Source of the DNA: Citrobacter freundii
GTDB lineage: Bacteria > Pseudomonadota > Gammaproteobacteria > Enterobacterales > Enterobacteriaceae
Length of the DNA stretch: 64,000 bases
NCBI RefSeq assembly: GCF_011077955.1
Contig: NZ_JAALBX010000005.1
Location: forward strand, 62,001 to 126,000
Direction: 5' to 3'
Below are positions 58,966 to 64,000 of the stretch, one piece after another (the first letter of the stretch is position 1; the number at the start of each line of letters is the position of its first letter). Position numbers and translations under genes: made by a program. The notes under the pieces are model-generated. The model was not told the origin of the DNA. It made no database searches and saw only the letters and a list, made by a program, of their open reading frames with translations.

Positions 58966-59957
58966 TGATTATTACTGTTAAAAACCATGCTGGTGGCGAG
59001 ATTAAGCGCCGTGATAAAACTGCCCACGTCGGCAGTCCCAAGGCCTGCCAGCTCCAGAGCGGTGCCGTGGTCGACCGAGGTACGAATAAAGGGTAAACCG
59101 AGCGTGATATTCACCGCGCGGCCAAAGCCTTGGTATTTTAGCACGGGCAGGCCTTGATCGTGGTACATCGCTAACACTGCGTCGGCATTATCCAGATATT
59201 TTGGCTGAAAAAGCGTATCTGCCGGTAGCGGACCGGTCAGGTTCATGCCCTTCGCTCGCATCTCGTTGAGAACCGGGATCAGGGTCTCAATCTCCTCAGT
59301 GCCCATATGCCCGCCTTCACCCGCGTGCGGGTTCAGACCGCAAACCAGAATACGCGGCTTTGGAATGCCGAACTTGGTTTGCAGGTCGCTGTGCAAAATC
59401 GTGATGATTTCGCGCAGCAGTTCTGGCGTGATGGCGTCGGCGATAGCGCGCAGCGGCAAATGCGTCGTGGCAAGGGCGACCCGCAGCGTATCGGTGGCTA
59501 ACATCATCACCACTTTATGGCTGTGAGCTCGCTCTTCAAAAAACTCGGTATGGCCGGTAAACGGAATGCCGGCATCGTTAATAATGCCTTTGTGGACCGG
59601 GCCGGTAATGAGCGCGGCGAATTCGCCATTCAGGCTGCCGTCGCAGGCGCGGGCAAGCGTTTCAACCACGTAGTGACTGTTTTCCACATCCAATTGCCCG
59701 GCGATTGCAGGCACCCTTAACGGCACCGGCAACACGGTAAGCGAGCCTTTTTGTTGAGGGCGGGGCGGCATGTCGGGCTGGAAGGGATGGAGCGTAAGAG
59801 GGAGTTGAAGCTTTGCGGCGCGGTCCAGAAGAAGTTGCGGGTCGGCGCAGACCACCAGTTCGACGGGCCAGTCGCGTTGCGCAAGCATCGCGACCAGTTC
59901 CGGACCAATCCCGGCGGGTTCGCCGGGAGTGATAACCACACGCCAGGTGTTCGTCAT
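58962..59957 (-). CDS. pdxA: 4-Hydroxythreonine-4-phosphate dehydrogenase
   Basis: PdxA oxidises 4-phosphohydroxy-threonine in pyridoxal phosphate synthesis. The 331-residue protein (329 in E. coli) has the metal-ligand histidines in [10 protein letters not shown] (about H137), the [14 protein letters not shown] segment (about H211) and [15 protein letters not shown] (about H266), and the [13 protein letters not shown] start. It overlaps surA by one base (TAATG) and rsmA by four. Confidence 0.97.
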   Translation of the reverse strand: MTNTWRVVITPGEPAGIGPELVAMLAQRDWPVELVVCADPQLLLDRAAKLQLPLTLHPFQPDMPPRPQQKGSLTVLPVPLRVPAIAGQLDVENSHYVVETLARACDGSLNGEFAALITGPVHKGIINDAGIPFTGHTEFFEERAHSHKVVMMLATDTLRVALATTHLPLRAIADAITPELLREIITILHSDLQTKFGIPKPRILVCGLNPHAGEGGHMGTEEIETLIPVLNEMRAKGMNLTGPLPADTLFQPKYLDNADAVLAMYHDQGLPVLKYQGFGRAVNITLGLPFIRTSVDHGTALELAGLGTADVGSFITALNLATSMVFNSNNQ

Positions 59958-61243
59958 TAGTTACTCAGGATTTTCACGTAAGCACTGGCGCGTTGTTCTT
60001 GCATCCAGGTTGCCGCTTCTTCCGAGAACTTACGATTGAACAACATCCGGTAAGCTCGATCTTTTTGCGCCGCATCGGTTTTATCGACGTTACGGGTGTC
60101 CATCAGCTCTATCAAATGCCAGCCGAAGGAGGAGTGCACCGGCGCGCTCATTTGACCTTTTTGCAGTTTCATCAGCGCATCACGGAATGCCGGATCGTAA
60201 ACATCAGGCATTGACCAGCCCATATCGCCGCCCTGGTTAGCTGAGCCTGGATCCTGGGAGAATTCGCGCGCCGCGGCGGCAAAAGTGGTTTTCCCGCTCT
60301 TGATATCAGCGGCAATCTGCTCCAGTTTCACGCGTGCCTGGTCGTCGGTCATGATGGGTGACGGACGCAGCAGGATGTGACGGGCATGGACTTCGGTCAC
60401 AGACATGTTCTGCGACTGACCACGTAAATCGTTAACTTTCAGGATATGAAAACCTACGCCTGAACGAACCGGACCTACGATGTCGCCTTTTTTAGCCGTG
60501 CTTAACGCCTGACCAAAGATTGACGGCAGCTCCTGAATACGTCCCCAACCCATCTGGCCGCCTTTCAGCGCCTGTTGATCGGCAGAATAAGTAATGGCTA
60601 ATTTACCAAAGTCGGCGCCGTTTTTAGCCTGATCGACAATTGAGCGAGCCTGGCTTTCGGCTTCAGCAACTTGATCCGCCGTCGGGTTTTCCGGTAACGG
60701 GATCAGGATGTGGCTTAAGTTTAATTCGGTGCTGGCATCGTTCTGGTTACCGACCTGCTTTGCCAGCGACTCCACTTCCTGCGGCAACACCGTGACACGA
60801 CGACGCACTTCGTTGTTACGCACTTCAGAAATCGTCATCTCTTTACGAATCTGATCGCGGTAGGTGTTGTAGTTCATTCCATCATAGGCCAGACGGCTAC
60901 GCATCTGATCCAGCGTCATGTTGTTCTGCTTTGCAATGTTAGCAATGGCCTGATCGAGCTGCTCATCGCTAATCTTCACACCCATTTTCTGGCCCATTTG
61001 CAGCAGGATCTGATCCATGATCAGACGCTCCAGGATCTGATGACGCAACGTGGCGTCGTCAGGAAGCTGTTGCCCCGCCTGATTAGCATTTAATTTTACA
61101 GACTGCATCAGACCATCAACGTCACTTTCCAGTACCACGCCGTTATTCACGACGGCTGCTACTTTATCGACAACCTGCGGCGCAGCGAAACTGGTGCTCA
61201 CCACCAGGGTAAGACCAAGAAGCAGCGTTTTCCAGTTCTTCAT
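59957..61243 (-). CDS. surA: Periplasmic chaperone / peptidyl-prolyl isomerase SurA
   Basis: SurA escorts outer-membrane proteins, including LptD, to the BAM complex. The 428-residue protein has the E. coli length, a signal peptide (cleavage near SFAAPQ, residue 20), an N-terminal chaperone region (about 21-170), two parvulin domains ([15 protein letters not shown] region; [19 protein letters not shown] region) and a C-terminal helix. It lies 106 bp after lptD on the same strand; no terminator separates them. Confidence 0.98.
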   Translation of the reverse strand: MKNWKTLLLGLTLVVSTSFAAPQVVDKVAAVVNNGVVLESDVDGLMQSVKLNANQAGQQLPDDATLRHQILERLIMDQILLQMGQKMGVKISDEQLDQAIANIAKQNNMTLDQMRSRLAYDGMNYNTYRDQIRKEMTISEVRNNEVRRRVTVLPQEVESLAKQVGNQNDASTELNLSHILIPLPENPTADQVAEAESQARSIVDQAKNGADFGKLAITYSADQQALKGGQMGWGRIQELPSIFGQALSTAKKGDIVGPVRSGVGFHILKVNDLRGQSQNMSVTEVHARHILLRPSPIMTDDQARVKLEQIAADIKSGKTTFAAAAREFSQDPGSANQGGDMGWSMPDVYDPAFRDALMKLQKGQMSAPVHSSFGWHLIELMDTRNVDKTDAAQKDRAYRMLFNRKFSEEAATWMQEQRASAYVKILSN

Positions 61244-61349
61244 ACCTTTTCCATTATGATTAATCGCAATGCGGATTACATTTTTCCCTGGTCTATTTCA
61301 GGTTGCCGCAAGCGCGACAACCCGACGTATTCAGGGTCAACATCAAGGC

Positions 61350-63707
61350 CTACAATGAGCTTTGATACGGCAGAATGTTTGAGCGCAACATCTGTTGCGT
61401 GCCGAGACCGTAATTCGAGCTCAGACCACGCAATTCAATATTGAATCCAACCACATTGTCGTACTTGCTCTGATCATTTTCCCAACCGTTGATTTTACGT
61501 TCATAACCAACGCGGATGGCATAACAACAGGAGCTGTACTGCACGGCAAACATCTGGTCGGCAGGCTTCTGTGCGTTGGTATCATAGTAGTACGCGCCAA
61601 CGACGGACCAACGATCGACAATCGGCCAGCTCGCCGTCACGCCAACCTGCGAGATACCATCTTTATACTGGTCTGCGCTGGAGAACGAAGGCAATGTCGC
61701 CTGAATATACTCCGGGCTGGCATAACGATAGTTCAACTGCAACAAACGGTCCGCATCGCGGCGGTATTCAATGGCGCTACTGCCGGTCGCGACGTTATCC
61801 AGACGGGTATCGTACTGTACGCCGCCGCGCAGTCCCCAACGATCGGAGATACGCCAGTAGGTGTCACCTGCCCACAGAATTGAACCGGTTTTCTTGTCTT
61901 TTTCCCAGTTGATATTTTCATCACCGGTCCGGGACTCGGTGAAATAGTAGATTTGACCAACAGAAACATTAAAACGTTCAATCGCTTCTTCATCATAAAT
62001 ACGCGATGTGACGCCGGTGGTCACCTGGTTTGCGGAAGCAATACGGTCCAGACCGCCATAGGTGCGATCGCGGAACAGACCCGAGTAGTCGGATTGCAGC
62101 AACGAGGAGTCAAAGTTATTGATGCTGCTCTGATCGCGGTAAGGCACGTACAGATACTGCGCGCGAGGTTCAAGCGTTTGCGTGAACCCATCTGCCCAGA
62201 GCATATCGCGCTCGAACACCATTTTGCCGTCAACTTTGAATTGCGGCAGGGTACGAGTGACGGAATCCCTGAGCTTATTCGCCGCGTCATTATTTCCGCC
62301 CAGGTAATTCTGGAAGTGCTCGATGTTGTCCTGTTGATAATGCGTGGACATCAGTTTCGCTTCGGTATTGATACTGCCCCAGTCGTTAGACAGCGGCAGA
62401 CTGATTACCGGCTCAATATGCAGTCGGGTCGCTTCCGGGTAGTTGGCATTCACGTTGACGAATTTCACCGCCTGCGCGTAAAGGCGGGTATCAAATGGGC
62501 CGACGTTATTTTGATACCAGTTGACGTCCAACTGCGGCTCAGCGCCGTAGGTGTTGCCAGATGTAGTATTAAATACCTGGAATTTTTTCGTCGAAACGGT
62601 GGCGTCAAAATTCTGAATCGCATAGCCGACGCTGAATTTTTGCGTGGCGTAACCGTCGGTACTCGACCCGTAAGTGGAGCTAAAGTCGTTGAAATAATAG
62701 GGATCGCTGACTTTGGTAAAGTCAACGTTAAAGCGCCATACCTGATTCATGACACCGTTATGGTTCCAGTAATAGAGCCAGCGGTGTTTGTCGCTTTCTG
62801 CGGGGTGATCGTCCTTGAAGTGGTCATCAGAACCCAGGTAATCAAACTCCATCAAGCCTGTGCCCGCCTGGGTCAGGTAACGGAATTCGTTACGCCACTG
62901 CGTGCCACGCTTTTCCATATAGTTCGGCGTGATGGTGGCATCAAAGTTGGGCGCAATGTTCCAGTAATAAGGCAGCGTGAACTCAATGCCGTTATTGGTG
63001 CTGTATTTGGCGTTGGGGATCAAGAAGCCGGAACGGCGTTTATCGCCTACTGGCAATTGCAGATACGGGCTATAGAAAACCGGTACCGGGCCAAGCTTGA
63101 ACCGCGCGTTCCAGATTTCGGCCACTTGCTCTTCACGGTCGTGGATAACTTCACTCCCCACAATGCTCCAGGTATTCGAACCCGGTAAGCAGGAGGTGAA
63201 CGTGCCGTTTTCGAGAATGGTGTAACGGTTCTCGCCGCGTTGTTTCATAAGATTCGCGGTTCCGCGGCCCTGACGGCCCACCATCTGATAGTCGCCTTCC
63301 CAGACGTTAGTATCTTTGGTATTCAGGTTCGACCAGGCTTTGGGGCCTTTTAAGATCACCTGATTATCATCGTAATGCACATTACCCAGCGCATCGACGG
63401 TGCGAACAGGGTCCGGTTGCCCGTCGACCTGTTTCTGATGCAGTTGCACTTCGTCGGCCTGTAACCGGCTGTTGCCCTGTTGAATATCCACATTGCCGCC
63501 AAACACGGCGTTATCTGGATAGTCGCCTTTCGCGCTATCGGCATTAATCGTCACCGGCTGACTATTGGGCTCACCTTCAACTAAAGGGCGATTGTAGCTC
63601 GGTACGCCAAGCATACATTGTGAAGCGAGGTCTGCAGCCATACCGTGTTGGCTATAGAGGGCTGCGCCAATCATGGTGGCCAGCAAGGTGGGAATACGTT
63701 TATTCAT
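61350..63707 (-). CDS. lptD: LPS-assembly outer-membrane protein LptD
   Basis: LptD, with LptE, inserts lipopolysaccharide into the outer leaflet. The start at 63707 ([20 protein letters not shown]) gives 785 aa (784 in E. coli); longer upstream starts are rejected. After the signal peptide come the OstA/LptA-like domain ([20 protein letters not shown] region) and a large C-terminal barrel. The disulfide cysteines are present: C31 (SQCML), one in FTSCLPGS (about 173), and the CC pair in SSCCYAIR (about 724-725). It heads the lptD-surA-pdxA-rsmA-apaGH run. Confidence 0.98.
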   Translation of the reverse strand: MNKRIPTLLATMIGAALYSQHGMAADLASQCMLGVPSYNRPLVEGEPNSQPVTINADSAKGDYPDNAVFGGNVDIQQGNSRLQADEVQLHQKQVDGQPDPVRTVDALGNVHYDDNQVILKGPKAWSNLNTKDTNVWEGDYQMVGRQGRGTANLMKQRGENRYTILENGTFTSCLPGSNTWSIVGSEVIHDREEQVAEIWNARFKLGPVPVFYSPYLQLPVGDKRRSGFLIPNAKYSTNNGIEFTLPYYWNIAPNFDATITPNYMEKRGTQWRNEFRYLTQAGTGLMEFDYLGSDDHFKDDHPAESDKHRWLYYWNHNGVMNQVWRFNVDFTKVSDPYYFNDFSSTYGSSTDGYATQKFSVGYAIQNFDATVSTKKFQVFNTTSGNTYGAEPQLDVNWYQNNVGPFDTRLYAQAVKFVNVNANYPEATRLHIEPVISLPLSNDWGSINTEAKLMSTHYQQDNIEHFQNYLGGNNDAANKLRDSVTRTLPQFKVDGKMVFERDMLWADGFTQTLEPRAQYLYVPYRDQSSINNFDSSLLQSDYSGLFRDRTYGGLDRIASANQVTTGVTSRIYDEEAIERFNVSVGQIYYFTESRTGDENINWEKDKKTGSILWAGDTYWRISDRWGLRGGVQYDTRLDNVATGSSAIEYRRDADRLLQLNYRYASPEYIQATLPSFSSADQYKDGISQVGVTASWPIVDRWSVVGAYYYDTNAQKPADQMFAVQYSSCCYAIRVGYERKINGWENDQSKYDNVVGFNIELRGLSSNYGLGTQQMLRSNILPYQSSL

Positions 63708-63764
63708 ACGTGTTATTCGTTGTTCCGTCATCAGTGGCCTGTCCCCGTTATCGTTCAGGATCAA

Positions 63765-64000
63765 GAATACGTCACGCGCCTGGTCACACGGAAGCGTAGA
63801 TGCATCCTGAAAGAGTCAAAAGGGTGTAGCGGCGGCAAACGGTCAGAGACTAACTTACTCATCACTGCAGCGCTAGTATTAATCCTGCCCGCTTTCGAGC
63901 CTGTTTGTTAGGCACGGCTTTGAATGACAGGTATGATAAAGCAAATTATAGGCTATGTCCCGCAGTTGACCGTGCCGTCAACGCCGGGCTAAAAGACCTT
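63765..64000. other. Upstream region of lptD
   Basis: No gene is supported in these 236 bp. On the minus strand this should hold the lptD promoters, which in E. coli include a sigma-E one; I could not point to a convincing sigma-E -35/-10 pair. In E. coli djlA diverges on the plus strand, and its start would lie beyond the window. TATGAT at 63931-63936 may be a plus-strand -10. Confidence 0.5.

Noticed and set aside
61953-63188. A 411-codon open frame antisense to lptD.
   Set aside because: lptD is certain on the other strand; the antisense product has no signal or domain and reads as a shadow frame.

Overview
The window is chromosomal DNA of an enteric gammaproteobacterium (Enterobacteriaceae) of the Escherichia/Salmonella/Citrobacter group. 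The backbone gene order (yjtD-thrLABC-yaaA-yaaJ-talB-mogA-satP-dnaKJ-nhaAR-rpsT-ribF-ileS-lspA-fkpB-ispH-dapB-carAB-kefFC-folA-apaHG-rsmA-pdxA-surA-lptD) is that of the E. coli/Salmonella 0-1.3 min region, and most proteins match the known E. coli lengths to within a few residues. The accessory content (blue-light module, bcsO/bcsD-type cellulose operon, no cai/fix genes, no fimbrial operon between nhaR and rpsT) suggests a Citrobacter-like relative. I cannot fix the genus from the sequence alone.

Layout. 1-5.5 kb: end of yjtD and the attenuated threonine operon. 5.5-11.9 kb: yaaA, the alanine symporter gene yaaJ, talB, mogA, an extra MFS transporter and satP. 12-17.8 kb: heat-shock pair dnaK-dnaJ, then nhaA-nhaR. 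17.8-24.2 kb: rpsT and the ribF-ileS-lspA-fkpB-ispH operon. 24.4-39.6 kb is the first accessory block: an exported protein of unknown function, a VOC-MFS pair divergent from a DeoR-type regulator, then a seven-gene cellulose operon bcsO-Q-A-B-C-D-Z on the minus strand. 40.3-45.9 kb: dapB and carAB. 46-50.7 kb is the second accessory block: the BluR/BluF blue-light switch, its target genes ycgZ-ymgA-ariR, and two small lipoproteins. 50.8-53.2 kb: kefF-kefC. 53.2-56.1 kb is the third accessory block: arsRBC and a LysE-family exporter. 56.4-64 kb: folA, then apaH, apaG, rsmA, pdxA, surA and lptD in one minus-strand run.

How the parts work together. The backbone supplies amino-acid and pyrimidine precursors (Thr, Lys/diaminopimelate, carbamoyl phosphate), protein folding, ion homeostasis, lipoprotein and isoprenoid synthesis and outer-membrane assembly. 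The accessory blocks concern surface and environment: cellulose synthesis activated by c-di-GMP through the PilZ domain of BcsA, light-controlled small regulators known in E. coli to act on biofilm genes, and arsenic export.

The most notable points are the whole blue-light module sitting between carB and kefF, with a clear TTGTACA/TGTACAA operator-like palindrome and a cluster of related motifs; a type I cellulose operon whose BcsO and BcsB both carry long Ala/Pro/Ser-rich disordered regions; and the structured 151-nt spacer between ycgZ and ymgA. I found no insertion sequence, prophage, CRISPR array, tRNA or rRNA gene. Nothing in the window is convincingly a wholly new system; the best candidates for uncharacterised biology are the exported protein at 24378-25589, the DeoR/MFS/VOC unit and the two lipoproteins beside the light module.
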